A stretch of 64,000 nucleotides of DNA from Hortaea werneckii. Taxonomy: Eukaryota; Ascomycota; Dothideomycetes; Mycosphaerellales; Teratosphaeriaceae. Positions within the stretch are counted from its first letter, which is position 1, and the number at the start of each line of letters is the position of its first letter. A model generated the notes under the pieces. The model did not search any database, was not told the origin of the DNA, and worked only from the letters and a program-made list of their open reading frames with translations. Made by a program: the position numbers and the translations under genes. Where the stretch lies: the NCBI GenBank assembly GCA_037044905.1, contig JBAOKB010000045.1, positions 124,001 through 188,000 of the forward strand, read 5' to 3'. Below, piece after piece: positions 11,818 through 20,745 of the stretch.

Positions 11818-12497
11818 CTAGCCTTCGGTCGGTGATTGTACTGTATTATATTTCTCGCCAGCGCTCCGGAACAGTTCCTCTTGGGCTCGGATGAGCTCTT
11901 CGTTTGTCATGCCCGACTGCTCGATCTTCGTCTGTTTCCTTTCTCGTGTCTGCTCTTCTGTCAGCGTTCCGACATACACTTCTATTGTACATCGCATGCC
12001 GATCGCGGCTTGCAGCGTCTCCAGATACTGTATACATACCACCTGGCTAGTCTTAAAGCTCTCGGCCACATCGTGTAAGCTCGGATGTATTCGCCAAAGC
12101 CCAGATCCTCGAGCGCCTTGGTGATGTGCTCGCATGCGATTGTCTTCTTGGCGTCCTTTTCCGCGATCTCGTTGGCTTCTGAGCTCAGCATGGTGATGAA
12201 TTCGACGCAGCATTCGATTAGCAGGTCGCGTGTCTCCTTCGCGAAGGACATGTTTCCTGCGTTAGGGTCGTTGATACCGAGATGCGCGTGCAGGGCGGGT
12301 GAGGAGAGCGTCTCGGTGATGATCTTTTGGACAGTCGCTGCGCATCTCGTCTCAGTCTTCCCGCTATTCATGCGATCGGGTAGGGTGGAGTCATACCTTT
12401 GGGTAAGGAAAGGTCATCGTTGCCTGGGAGGCTATGGTCAGAGAGGACGAGATAGCCTCAGATAGTCGGACGTACTGCTGAATTCCTTGTCCGACAT
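11818..12497 (-). CDS. ncb2: NC2-beta / Dr1 TBP-binding histone-fold repressor, with one apparent frame break
   Basis: NC2-beta pairs with NC2-alpha through a histone fold, binds TBP on DNA and modulates RNA polymerase II initiation. Exons on the minus strand are 12497-12476, 12423-12397, 12337-about 12040 and 11949-11818. The N-terminus joins as MSDKEFSSNDDLSLPKATVQK, followed by the histone-fold blocks ETRDLLIECCVEFITMLSS and KKTIACEHITKALEDLGF. A conserved C-terminal segment reads TKIEQSGMTNEELI. An internal family insertion (HAHLGINDPNAGN) is present. The frame changes between GFGEYI and SLHDVAESFK: a third G in the plus-strand run at 12083-12084 would restore the expected EYIPSLHDV. Exon 3 is 298 nt where 299 is needed. 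The intended length is 159 aa. It is divergent from the DUF3245-like gene. Confidence 0.87.
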
Positions 12498-12728
12498 GAT
12501 GTGAGTCTTGATCGCTTTCTAGATAAGGTTGTGCTCCTGGGATTGTGTCTCAAGTCTCGGATGTGTGCGCGTTCCAAGTGGGATGTTTTGCTTGTCGATC
12601 TATGTCATGTAGCTACAGACAAGCCTTCTCTAGCAACGCCAAGCCCGGCGAGGACTTTCACATGTCAATCTGATAAAATATGACATCTTGAGACATTCAC
12701 CACACTATACCTATATTCTATCTCCGCC

Positions 12729-13442
12729 ATGGCAAAGTCAAACAATGAGCCCTCCGAGGCAGACATCATCCTCAATCGCACCAATGTCGCACTCGCTCGC
12801 AGTCAACGCCTCATCCAGTCATGGCTTCCGCCAAAACCCTCCGAAGAAAGCGCTGCGACTCAGTCAACGCCGGCAGAAGATGACGAGGACGACTTCAAAG
12901 GATTAGATGAGACAGCCGGAATAGGATCAAAGCGCACAGCCGAAGACGAAGGCTTGCCAGACGGTGCCCTGAGAAGGAAGAAATTAGCCAGCAACGACAA
13001 GCTGCTGGAGCAGATTTTGGGCAAGAAAGCTGCACAGCAAAAGAAGAAGCAGGATGCCAACAAGAACAGTATAAAGGCTTCTCTTCCCACGAAGCAAATG
13101 CCTGCTCAACCTACCAAGCCATCAGAGCCTGATAGCGAAGAGGAGGAAGAGAAAGGTCGGGCAGCCGCATTCAAGTCTAAGAAGAGGAAAGCAAATCCTC
13201 CTGTCTCTAGATCGACTGAGCCGCCTGTCCTAGACGTTGGAACCAAGGAAAAGGCAAGTCACGAGGAAGGAACGCAGAATAGTCATGATGCCGCGCACGA
13301 CGCTGAACCGCAACCAACAAAAGACGAGGACAGCGAGGACGAACGGCCTGCCAAGCGAAAGACTGGCAGCTATCTCGACGAGCTTCTAAGTCAAAAGGCC
13401 AGCAAGAAGAGCAAGAAGAAAAACAAATCGAAACCGGCGTGA
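12729..13442 (+). CDS. DUF3245-like charged nuclear protein
   Basis: This single-exon gene encodes 237 aa, very rich in Lys, Glu, Asp and Ser. The N-terminal block ADIILNRTNVALARSQRLI and the following SWLPPKP resemble the fungal DUF3245 family, which has no settled function. Lysine/arginine clusters (SKKRKANPP, RPAKRKTGSYLDELLSQK and a terminal SKKSKKKNKSK) would serve as nuclear or nucleolar targeting signals. Acidic runs (EEDDEDD-like and DSEEEEEK) alternate with them, so most of the protein is probably disordered. The ATG at 12729 is the first in frame and gives the conserved N-terminus. It is head-to-head with NC2-beta, about 230 bp apart, and tail-to-tail with the thiolase gene (67 bp between stops). 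Confidence 0.78.
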   Translation: MAKSNNEPSEADIILNRTNVALARSQRLIQSWLPPKPSEESAATQSTPAEDDEDDFKGLDETAGIGSKRTAEDEGLPDGALRRKKLASNDKLLEQILGKKAAQQKKKQDANKNSIKASLPTKQMPAQPTKPSEPDSEEEEEKGRAAAFKSKKRKANPPVSRSTEPPVLDVGTKEKASHEEGTQNSHDAAHDAEPQPTKDEDSEDERPAKRKTGSYLDELLSQKASKKSKKKNKSKPA

Positions 13443-13509
13443 ACTTCAACATGATATCACTCTCTGTACCATACAATTCTACTACAAAACAAAACCTCCC
13501 AACATCCCT

Positions 13510-14751
13510 CTACTCCCTCACAATCAAACTCGCCATCCCCATCCCCGTGCCAATACACATACTCACGACCCCCAACTCCTGACCCTGCCTCTCCAGCTCC
13601 GGGAGCAGCGTAGCAAGCTGTCTCGCACCGGTCGCACCGAGCGGGTGACCTAGCGCGATCGCGCCGCCCTTGGGGTTCACTTTCTCCGCATCGATGCCCA
13701 GTTCCCTAACACAATGGATGGCCTGGCTGGCGAACGCCTCGTTGATCTCCCAGATCCCGACTTCGTGCTTCTGCACCCCCGTGTAGTCCAGCAGTTTGGG
13801 GATGGCGAGAGCAGGGCCGATGCCCATCTCGTCCGGTCGGCAACCGACGACTTGCGTGCCGGCCCACTTGCCGATGATGTTTTGCTCGAGGCCGAGGGCG
13901 GTGGCGGTGGAGCGGCGCATCATCAGGGCTGCGGCGGCGCCGTCGGAGACTTGCGACGAATTGCCGGCTGTGGCTGTGCCGTCGGGTTTGAAGGCGGGTT
14001 TCATCTTCGCGAGCGATTCTGGGGAGGAGGTTGGCCGGATCCCGTCGTCCTTCGTCACGGTGATTTCTTCCTCGACTTCCGGCTGTTCCGGGTTGGGATG
14101 CCATCTTGTCGTGACCGGGACGATTTCCTTGTCGAATAGTCCATCTTTTTGCGCTTTTGCCGCTTTCTGGTGTGAGTTTGCTGCGAATTCATCCTGATCT
14201 GCCCTGCTCACGCCATATCTTTCCGCGACGTTCTCGGCCGTGAGTCCCATGGACATGATACATTCCCGGGCGTCTTTGCTCGGGCTCTCCCTCAGCTGCT
14301 CCCAAAGCTGCGTCGGTATCGCTCGTGACCCGTAGTTCTTCGTCATGCTCTCCATACCGCCTCCGACGCCTATATCGATCATTCCCGTGGCGATCGCGTG
14401 CGCTACGCCTGTTATCGCGCTTAGGCCTGAGCTGCATGCGCGGTTGACCGTCTGGAAGGCTGTCGTCTCCGGGTAGCCTACATGGCAGGCGGCCATGCGG
14501 CCTGCTTTGCTGCCGCCCAGCTCGGAGAGCACAGTGCCGATGTGAACGTCGTTGATCAGTTTGGGGTCGAGGTTGGGGTTCGCAGCCAAAGTGGCTCTGA
14601 GTACATTGGCGAGGAGTTCATGGTCATGGGCATCTTTGAACCCGCCTTTCTTCGCGCGAGTGACCGGTGTGCGTAGTGCAGAAAGGAAGACGATATCGTT
14701 CGGTTGCTTTTGGAGGATGTTCTTTGTGCCTTTCTGGATGAATGAGGCCAT
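13510..14751 (-). CDS. 3-ketoacyl-CoA thiolase (acetyl-CoA acyltransferase)
   Basis: Thiolase catalyses the last, thiolytic step of fatty-acid beta-oxidation. The 413-aa reading frame is uninterrupted. The nucleophilic cysteine lies in NRACSSGLSAITG (about residue 105), the catalytic His in NEAFASQAIHC and the GHPLGATGARQ loop, and the second catalytic Cys in SMCIGTGMGMAS. The length and the RTPVTRAKKGGFKDAHDHELL block match the fungal beta-oxidation thiolases rather than the shorter acetoacetyl-CoA thiolases. I cannot see a clear PTS2 signal in the first 20 residues and there is no C-terminal SKL-type PTS1 (it ends IVRE), so peroxisomal or mitochondrial location is open. A probable 5'-UTR intron ends six bases upstream of the ATG. 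Confidence 0.94.
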   Translation of the reverse strand: MASFIQKGTKNILQKQPNDIVFLSALRTPVTRAKKGGFKDAHDHELLANVLRATLAANPNLDPKLINDVHIGTVLSELGGSKAGRMAACHVGYPETTAFQTVNRACSSGLSAITGVAHAIATGMIDIGVGGGMESMTKNYGSRAIPTQLWEQLRESPSKDARECIMSMGLTAENVAERYGVSRADQDEFAANSHQKAAKAQKDGLFDKEIVPVTTRWHPNPEQPEVEEEITVTKDDGIRPTSSPESLAKMKPAFKPDGTATAGNSSQVSDGAAAALMMRRSTATALGLEQNIIGKWAGTQVVGCRPDEMGIGPALAIPKLLDYTGVQKHEVGIWEINEAFASQAIHCVRELGIDAEKVNPKGGAIALGHPLGATGARQLATLLPELERQGQELGVVSMCIGTGMGMASLIVRE

Positions 14752-15387
14752 GATGGCTGATTAGGCCAGTAGTGAGGTGAACAGAAAGGAAAAAGGTAGG
14801 TCACAAGAGATCCAAACAGTCTGTGAGATGAGTGTGAAAGATAGAAACACTTACGATTGTGGATTGGACAGAGGATGTTCTTACGCTACTGATCGATCCC
14901 CGTAGTCGCTAAAGATACCTTATGACACGGGTTGATGGTTCGGGAGCTGTATGCGGCTTTGCTTTGGGGAGAGTGCGGAGGACAGCTCGGAAGCGAAGCT
15001 CGGGATGTGACGGTCGATTCCGGGATTTATTGGCTCGGATAAGCAAATAACCCTGACTATCAGAATACTGTACGGTACACAGCTCGATGCAACCCTGGTC
15101 TTTTTGACAAGGACCTTTGAAGTTCGTATAATAATTGAATTGCTTCAATCGACTGCTGAGACCGTTTCGGTAATATGCGCTACTTCCATTCTTACACATA
15201 ATTTTCTCCCTTTGCCGCAAATGCTGCAGAAGCTCCTGCGTGAGGTAAATACCAACACTCGTAGTTTGCTTGAAAACATCCGCGCATGCAGACTGGTCAA
15301 CACCATTTCCCTTGCCTATCTTGCTTGTTCCGTACGATTACGTTTCTAGCATCTCCCTCTTTTTTCAATGCAAGGTATCCGCGATGA
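14752..15387. other. Intergenic region with a likely 5'-UTR intron of the thiolase gene
   Basis: On the minus strand a GTAAGT donor at 14854-14849 and a CTAATCAG acceptor ending at 14757 define a 98-nt intron just upstream of the thiolase ATG. No upstream ATG lies in the adjoining exon, so it is non-coding. The rest (about 15.0-15.38 kb) is the thiolase promoter and the 3' flank of the F-box gene, with no gene supported. Confidence 0.5.
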
Positions 15388-16065
15388 TCACTTCTTTGTG
15401 GCTCCTTTGACCTTGAGCACATCAATCCGAATTAGGACTGGGGAAACTACACGTTTGGAGTCCAGACCCTTCGATTTTCCTGCATGTTCTTCGACAGTCG
15501 ATTGAACAAGTCTGAAAACATGTAAGACTTTTGTCGTGCTGGATGTCACCACATGGTTTGAGTGCGTATCTGTGTACTTGTCCTCGCAGCATTCAACGCC
15601 GGCTTCGTACGTGACAATCATCTCTAGCTTCATGGGAGGTTGCGTGATGGACATCAGAGCGAATTCACTGGAGGAGACACCCCAGTCGATCGCTGTTCTG
15701 GACGTTGAGAAGCCGGATCTCACGTCATAGTTCCAGATGCGACCGCATTCATACTCGCAGATCCATGGATGGACTGCGATCTTGCCTGATGTGCCATCAG
15801 AGTTGATACACTCGATGCATCGTGCATCAACCGCAGCCTCTGCAGCCGTGCCTGGTCTCAAGAAGAGGGCTTTCTGAATGGCGGCGGAGCTGACGATGAC
15901 TTGTCTCCAGTGATCGCGAACTTGTCGCGCGCGAAGCAGATCCTGCATAGGGAGTTTAAGTAAGATCAATTCGAGCAGTTCGACGGTTGTGAAGACTTTT
16001 GCCACTGCAGACATGCTGGGCTTGCTCATCTCGGAAGGTAAGCTGGCGAATGAGTCTGCTGTCAT
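15388..16065 (-). CDS. F-box-like protein, paralogue type A
   Basis: This is a 225-aa single-exon protein. An F-box-like N-terminal region is visible at about residues 25-65: FTTVELLELILLKLPMQDLL followed by ARQVRDHWRQVIVSS and AIQKALFLRP. Such proteins act as substrate adaptors of SCF ubiquitin ligases through Skp1. The remainder has no recognisable domain; it ends with a lysine-rich tail (KVKGATKK). The same ELLE-LP-QDLL and ALFLRP pattern occurs in the F-box gene at 61998-62849, so the two belong to one family, common in dothideomycete genomes (family knowledge). The ATG at 16065 is the first in frame; a start at a later Met is possible. Confidence 0.75.
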   Translation of the reverse strand: MTADSFASLPSEMSKPSMSAVAKVFTTVELLELILLKLPMQDLLRARQVRDHWRQVIVSSAAIQKALFLRPGTAAEAAVDARCIECINSDGTSGKIAVHPWICEYECGRIWNYDVRSGFSTSRTAIDWGVSSSEFALMSITQPPMKLEMIVTYEAGVECCEDKYTDTHSNHVVTSSTTKVLHVFRLVQSTVEEHAGKSKGLDSKRVVSPVLIRIDVLKVKGATKK

Positions 16066-16680
16066 GTTGCGGTTGAAGCTGGCACAGTGGTGGGGCTACG
16101 AACTTGAAAAGAAGCTTGCACAGTATGTCGTTGTCTTCTTTGCAACAAATACAGCGGCGGAAGTCAACTGTAAGTGTCTGGTAGATTTCTGTCGGATGAA
16201 AGAAGTGTTTTGGCATTTCGAAGCGAGGAAGGCGCGATCACTTCTGAATCATTCACGTACTACAGCACGTGCTGCATGTGATCTGTGAATCCTTTAAGAG
16301 TGCGGTGATTATCTTGTCCATTTCGTGCTGCAGCCAGGCTTAGGTGAATGGGGCATCATTTCAGGGTGTTTCTTAACATTAGCTGGTTGCAGTCCTTGGA
16401 GACTACCTCTACATCTTACACCATTCGCTATTCTTACATGAATGTCTCAACAATGTGTTGTGGGGCCTTGGAGGCTCTTTGTGTCTTGGCTGGCCCATCC
16501 GCTCAATCTTTAGGGGGCAATAGTATTGCCACCGCGACGGGCGCGATGCCTTCTTGCTCGATGTCCTCGTGCCCATACTGGCCGGCTTGTCATTCCTGTC
16601 ACCGATTACCACTTGCATTCACGACCAAATGAGTAGAGATCGTTGGTGTTGCGCATTCTTTCTTCCTATTTTGAAGCCTC
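16066..16680. other. Intergenic spacer
   Basis: This is the promoter of the F-box gene and the 3' flank of the Mzm1 gene. I see no supported coding sequence, RNA gene or repeat. Confidence 0.4.
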
Positions 16681-17120
16681 TCAGAAGCTGGCATCCTTGA
16701 TCTCCTTGAACGTCTTTGTCTTCCCCTTGAACTGCTTCGCCGTCTCATTATCAAGCCGTTGCGTGTGTTCGTGGATGTTCAGCTTGTAGTTCTCCCCTCC
16801 GGTATTCTTGCCCTGGACGACATTCTCTCGTAATATCTGGGCTACACCTTGCGCATGCTCGATTCCTTGGCCTGCTTCAACGCTGCCAACTTCGAGTCGT
16901 CTGTTCTTGGCAAAGGATTCATGGGCGAGCTTGCGAGAGGCGACAAGGGTGTCGTTATCACCTGGCAATCCTATCAGTACAATGCAAAGGATGTTGCGGA
17001 TGAAGTGAGAGATGGACCTCTAAATGCTATGCCGGTTGCCCGTAGGAGATGGCGGTAGGTTGCAAGGACTACGGAGCGATTGGAGGCAATCTCGCCAGGA
17101 TTTAAGACTTTGCTCGCCAT
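16681..17120 (-). CDS. MZM1: Mzm1/LYRM7-type mitochondrial complex III assembly factor
   Basis: Mzm1 is a small matrix LYR-family chaperone that stabilises the Rieske iron-sulphur protein before its insertion into respiratory complex III. Two exons on the minus strand, 17120-17018 and 16961-16681, join across a 56-nt intron to 127 aa. The LYR-like start is YRHLLRATGIAF, and the C-terminal block ENYKLNIHEHTQRLDNETAK is diagnostic of the Mzm1 group. The intervening helix reads ASRKLAHESFAKNRRLE. The donor (GTCCAT) is weaker than others in the window but gives exact phase. About 20 residues precede the LYR helix, more than in most relatives, so the true start or an additional 5' intron near 17060-17110 is uncertain. 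Confidence 0.83.
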
Positions 17121-17308
17121 GAATGTTTTCAGTATGTCTATCGATGTCATCGTAATCGCATCTTTGCTTGCCGACTTGTGTTGAAGTCCCCCATAACCTC
17201 CGAGCCTAGATTGGGTTTGGTGCACGGACCATTTTTGAATAATTTCTTAGCTCTTGCGACTTTCTTCCTCACTTTCGCTACTGATTATCGACCATCGACA
17301 CATTCACC

Positions 17309-18643
17309 ATGGCCGCTTTCCAGCTCCAAGCGACGCTTCCGTCGCTGCCTTCCGGCTGGTCTGCCGAGAAGGATTTCAAGGCTGTTTCCACCCTCTCTCA
17401 GCCCACCTCCAGGGCTATCGAGGCTGTTGGCCCTCACTTCCTCGCCCACGCCCGCCGTAAACGCCACAAGCGTACCTTCTCCGAGGATGAGCGCATCCAG
17501 GCCGCTTCGTCTGCCAAGAAGACCGAGGACGAGGACGATGGCGAGATCTCTGAGCCTGAGGACCCGATGCTCCTCCAGCGTGAGGCCAAGGACTGGAAGA
17601 CTCAGGACCACTACGCCGTGCTCGGCCTGAGCAAGAAGCGATGGAGAGCTTCCGAAGAAGAGATCAAGAAGGCGCACAGGAAGAAGGTCTTGAAGCACCA
17701 CCCAGACAAGAAGGCCGCCAGCGGACAGGAGGAGAACGACCAGTTCTTCAAGTGTATCCAGCGTGCGACCGACATCCTTTTGGACCCAATCAAGAGGAGA
17801 CAGTTCGACAGTGTTGACGAAAACGCCGACAAGGAGCCTCCGAGCAAGAAGGAGGTTCAGAAGAAGCCAGGCAACTTCTACAAGCTTTATGGGCCTGTGT
17901 TCGAGTCTGAGGGCAGATTCAGCAAGGTCCAGCCTGTGCCGCAGCTTGGCGGTCCAGATGCCAGCAGAGAGCAAGTCGAGGAGTTCTACAACTTCTGGTA
18001 CAACTTTGACTCCTGGCGAAGCTTCGAATATCTCGACGAGGATGTGCCTGACGACAACGAGGGCCGTGACCAGAAGCGTCACCAGGAGCGGAAGAACCTG
18101 AACGCTCGTAAGAAGCGTAAGGTCGAAGACAACCAGCGCTTGCGCAAGCTGCTTGACGACACTATGGCTCAGGATGAGCGTATCAAGAAGTTCCGTCAAG
18201 AAGGCAACAAGGAGAAGAACAAGAAGCGTCTGGAGAAGGAGGCCGCTGAGAAGGCCGCTAAGGAAGAGGCCCAGCGCAAGAAGGAAGAAGAGGAGCGTGT
18301 GCAGAAGGAGAAGGAGGCCTCTGACAAGGCGGCCAAGGAGGAGAGCAAGAAGGCCAAGGAGGCCGCGAAGAACGCTGCGAAGAAGAATAAGCGTGTCATT
18401 CGTAACGCCGCTAAGGATGGCAACTACTTCGCGGACGGCGAGCCGAGCCCGCAGCAGATTGACCAGGCACTCAACGACACCGATGCCCTGATCACCAAGC
18501 TCGAGGTTGATGAAATCGCGACCATGACCAACAACCTGGCAGGCAAGAAGGGCGCAGACGTGAAGAACGTCTTCGTGCAGGAGAACAAGAGACTTGTGGA
18601 GGCTGGCAAGGCGAAGGACGGTGAGCTGAAGACCTTCTCTTAA
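17309..18643 (+). CDS. ZUO1: Zuotin-type Hsp40 of the ribosome-associated complex
   Basis: Zuotin partners an atypical Hsp70 (Ssz1) on ribosomes and stimulates the Ssb chaperones acting on nascent chains. The uninterrupted frame encodes 444 aa, close to the yeast protein. After an N-terminal region of about 90 residues comes the J domain (DHYAVLGLSKKRWRASEEE ... with the HPD motif in KHHPDKK), then the zuotin homology region (GNFYKLYGPVFESEGRFS and NFWYNFDSWRSFEYLDED). A long Lys/Glu/Ala-rich charged helix (about 245-365) matches the ribosome-binding and middle domains, and a C-terminal helical bundle follows from DGNYFADGEPS. Codon use is strongly C-ending, as expected of a highly expressed gene; this also creates a 470-codon open frame on the opposite strand, which is a by-product. 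Confidence 0.96.
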   Translation: MAAFQLQATLPSLPSGWSAEKDFKAVSTLSQPTSRAIEAVGPHFLAHARRKRHKRTFSEDERIQAASSAKKTEDEDDGEISEPEDPMLLQREAKDWKTQDHYAVLGLSKKRWRASEEEIKKAHRKKVLKHHPDKKAASGQEENDQFFKCIQRATDILLDPIKRRQFDSVDENADKEPPSKKEVQKKPGNFYKLYGPVFESEGRFSKVQPVPQLGGPDASREQVEEFYNFWYNFDSWRSFEYLDEDVPDDNEGRDQKRHQERKNLNARKKRKVEDNQRLRKLLDDTMAQDERIKKFRQEGNKEKNKKRLEKEAAEKAAKEEAQRKKEEEERVQKEKEASDKAAKEESKKAKEAAKNAAKKNKRVIRNAAKDGNYFADGEPSPQQIDQALNDTDALITKLEVDEIATMTNNLAGKKGADVKNVFVQENKRLVEAGKAKDGELKTFS

Positions 18644-18992
18644 ACAATTGAGGAGGCCCTTCGTTTCACAACTGAAGTTGTATGAGTAGCATAGCAAGAG
18701 GCGTTGCTATAGACGGCTGATTTTCGTAGCGAGTTTTGTTACAATAAAAGCAGTTGCTTCCATGGTTTCTAGCACCCTTCGGAAGTTGCGTTTCTTTCTT
18801 TCTCGTTTCTTGCTATCTGACAAGAAGTCAAGTGCTGTACTGAGGTGTGCTCGGCATCTTCCTACGGCCGGCAATGGGCTGTGGAATTTCAAATGCCGAC
18901 CGCCACCACGTACCCCTCCCTCACTTATATACAACCCTTAATTGCACATACCAATGGATTGCACCTCATGTAATACCAATCGCATCGGCAGC
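18644..18992. other. Intergenic spacer
   Basis: This is the zuotin 3' flank and the promoter of the short-chain dehydrogenase gene. Nothing else is visible. Confidence 0.4.
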
Positions 18993-19817
18993 ATGGTTAT
19001 TGACAATGAGATCAGAGGACGATTTGCCCTCATAACCGGGGCGTCTGGAGGGTGAGCTCTAGAAAGAATTGGCCCTACCGAGTAGCTCCTGTCACTCATA
19101 CTTGGACAGCATCGGAGCAGCATGCGCTCGCGATCTTTTCACCGCTGGCGCCTCTCTGGCACTCACGTATGGAACGAATAAAGCTGCCTTGGACACATTC
19201 CTTAACGAACTCAAGCCCCAAGCCGGCGATCGCAAAATTACAGGTCACCAGTGCGACGTCGCCCGCGAAGAGGACCTTAACCGTCTCTTCGACGAGATCA
19301 AACAAGCTCACGGCCATCACCCAGATATCCTCGTCGTCAACGCAGGCTACGGCAAGCGGACAAGCAATATCCTCGACATCAGCCTCGACGAGTGGGACTA
19401 TACCATCAACGTCAACCTCCGTTCCAGCTTCATCCTCACTAAACTCGCGATCCCGCACATGCAATGCAACCACTGGGGTCGCGTCATCTACATCTCCTCC
19501 ATCGCCGCCGGCGGGACCTCAATCAACGGCTGTCACTACTCGGCCTCGAAAGCGGGTCTGCAGGGTCTAAGCAAGAACCTTGCGAACAAGTTGGGGAAGG
19601 AGGGGATTACTTTTAATGATGTGGCGCCTGCTATGATTACTGATACGGGTATGATCCCTTCGGAGGAGAACCTGAAGGGTACCCCTGGTGATGTTGGGAA
19701 TATTCCTGTCGGGAGGAGTGGGAAGCCGGAGGAGTGTGCCGCGGTCGTGACTATGCTGTGTCGGACGGGGTATATGACTGGACAGAGTTTATCCTGCTTT
19801 CGGGTGGGTTGAAGTAG
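18993..19817 (+). CDS. Short-chain dehydrogenase/reductase, with a frame break near the C-terminus
   Basis: This is a classical SDR of about 255 aa, an NAD(P)-dependent oxidoreductase of unknown substrate. Exon 1 (18993-19051) and exon 2 (from 19110) join in TGASGG|IGAA, reconstituting the cofactor-binding TGxxxGIG motif. NAG (VVNAGYGKR), the catalytic Ser (VIYISSIAAGG) and YxxxK (YSASKAGLQGLSK) are all present. As printed the frame ends at 19812 with a non-family tail after YMTGQS. One more T in the run at 19788-19790 would give TGQSFILLSGGLK and a stop at 19817, the usual SDR ending. The adjacent genes (FAD monooxygenase, permease) suggest a catabolic setting, by inference only. Confidence 0.88.
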
Positions 19818-20745
19818 ATACTTTGCTTTTCGCTATTATTCTAAAATAAAGAAGAAAGCAAGTGACAATGTTCGACGGTAGAGCGTTCTGAGCCTGACGC
19901 TGTCAACACTCTCTGAGATAGGCAGGAGCGCTTGCTTAAAACAGACGCTCCATCGAAATGGAAAGGAGACGAACTGTGTTGTGTCACAATATTCTACCGG
20001 TCCTTTGCTTTTGGAGGCCGTAAAGTTGTTTGCCGTTGAACGACACATGTACGCCGTGTGCAAGATCCGACAGGTCTTCTAGGTCCGATCAAGTGACTTT
20101 ATAAGATGCTCTGCTGACGCCAAAAAATCGTTACCTACAAGGTCCTTACCGACGTGCAACCGCGCATTGTAACTGCGTCTGATTTTTCAGCTTGTCTGTT
20201 CTCACCAAATGTTTGACGCATGGCAAGAACTAGGTAGGCTGAACATGATGCACTTGTCGTACTTTCTCATCCGGCAGTACTGCGTGCTATTATGGACACA
20301 GAAGCTCAGTCATCATCCGCGGGTTGCCGGGTTTCACATAAAGTATCGCATCCTGATGTAGCATCTCACGAAAGCCATCGAAGTATGCCCAATGCAGGAC
20401 GACTGGGCACTGGTGTGCTTCTCTGCGATACCTCACAGCCTCCAATGCATGATGACGAAGCAGTGCGGAATTCCACCTAAGCATCTTAGCAAAACAGTTG
20501 TGACCAAGTGGGTTTCCGAAACCGGAAAAACGTCTGCCCTATACCGCATGTATGTGGAGAGAGGTAGAGAGCTTGACTTCACTAAAAGTGCCCTCGAGAT
20601 TCTGCCGGCGAAATGCTTACAATGACGACTGTTGATCGGATAGGTCGGATTTCGCCTTCGTGAGAGAAGTTAAGTACTTTCAACTTCCGTTACGATTACA
20701 TTCACCCACTTATCACCTGGGAGATTGCTATACTCAAGCGAAGAC
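19818..20745. other. Intergenic region
   Basis: About 0.9 kb separates the SDR from the monooxygenase gene. An open frame at 20392-20625 (77 codons) has no recognisable domain and no good start context, so I do not call it. The stretch otherwise looks like promoter and 3'-UTR sequence. Confidence 0.4.

Noticed and set aside
17285..18697. 470-codon open frame antisense to zuotin
   Set aside because: It is a by-product of the strongly biased codons and Lys/Glu repeats of the zuotin gene; it has a Leu/Val-rich composition without domains, and zuotin itself is unmistakable.
20392..20625. 77-codon open frame upstream of the FAD monooxygenase
   Set aside because: No recognisable domain, no splice partner and no good start context.
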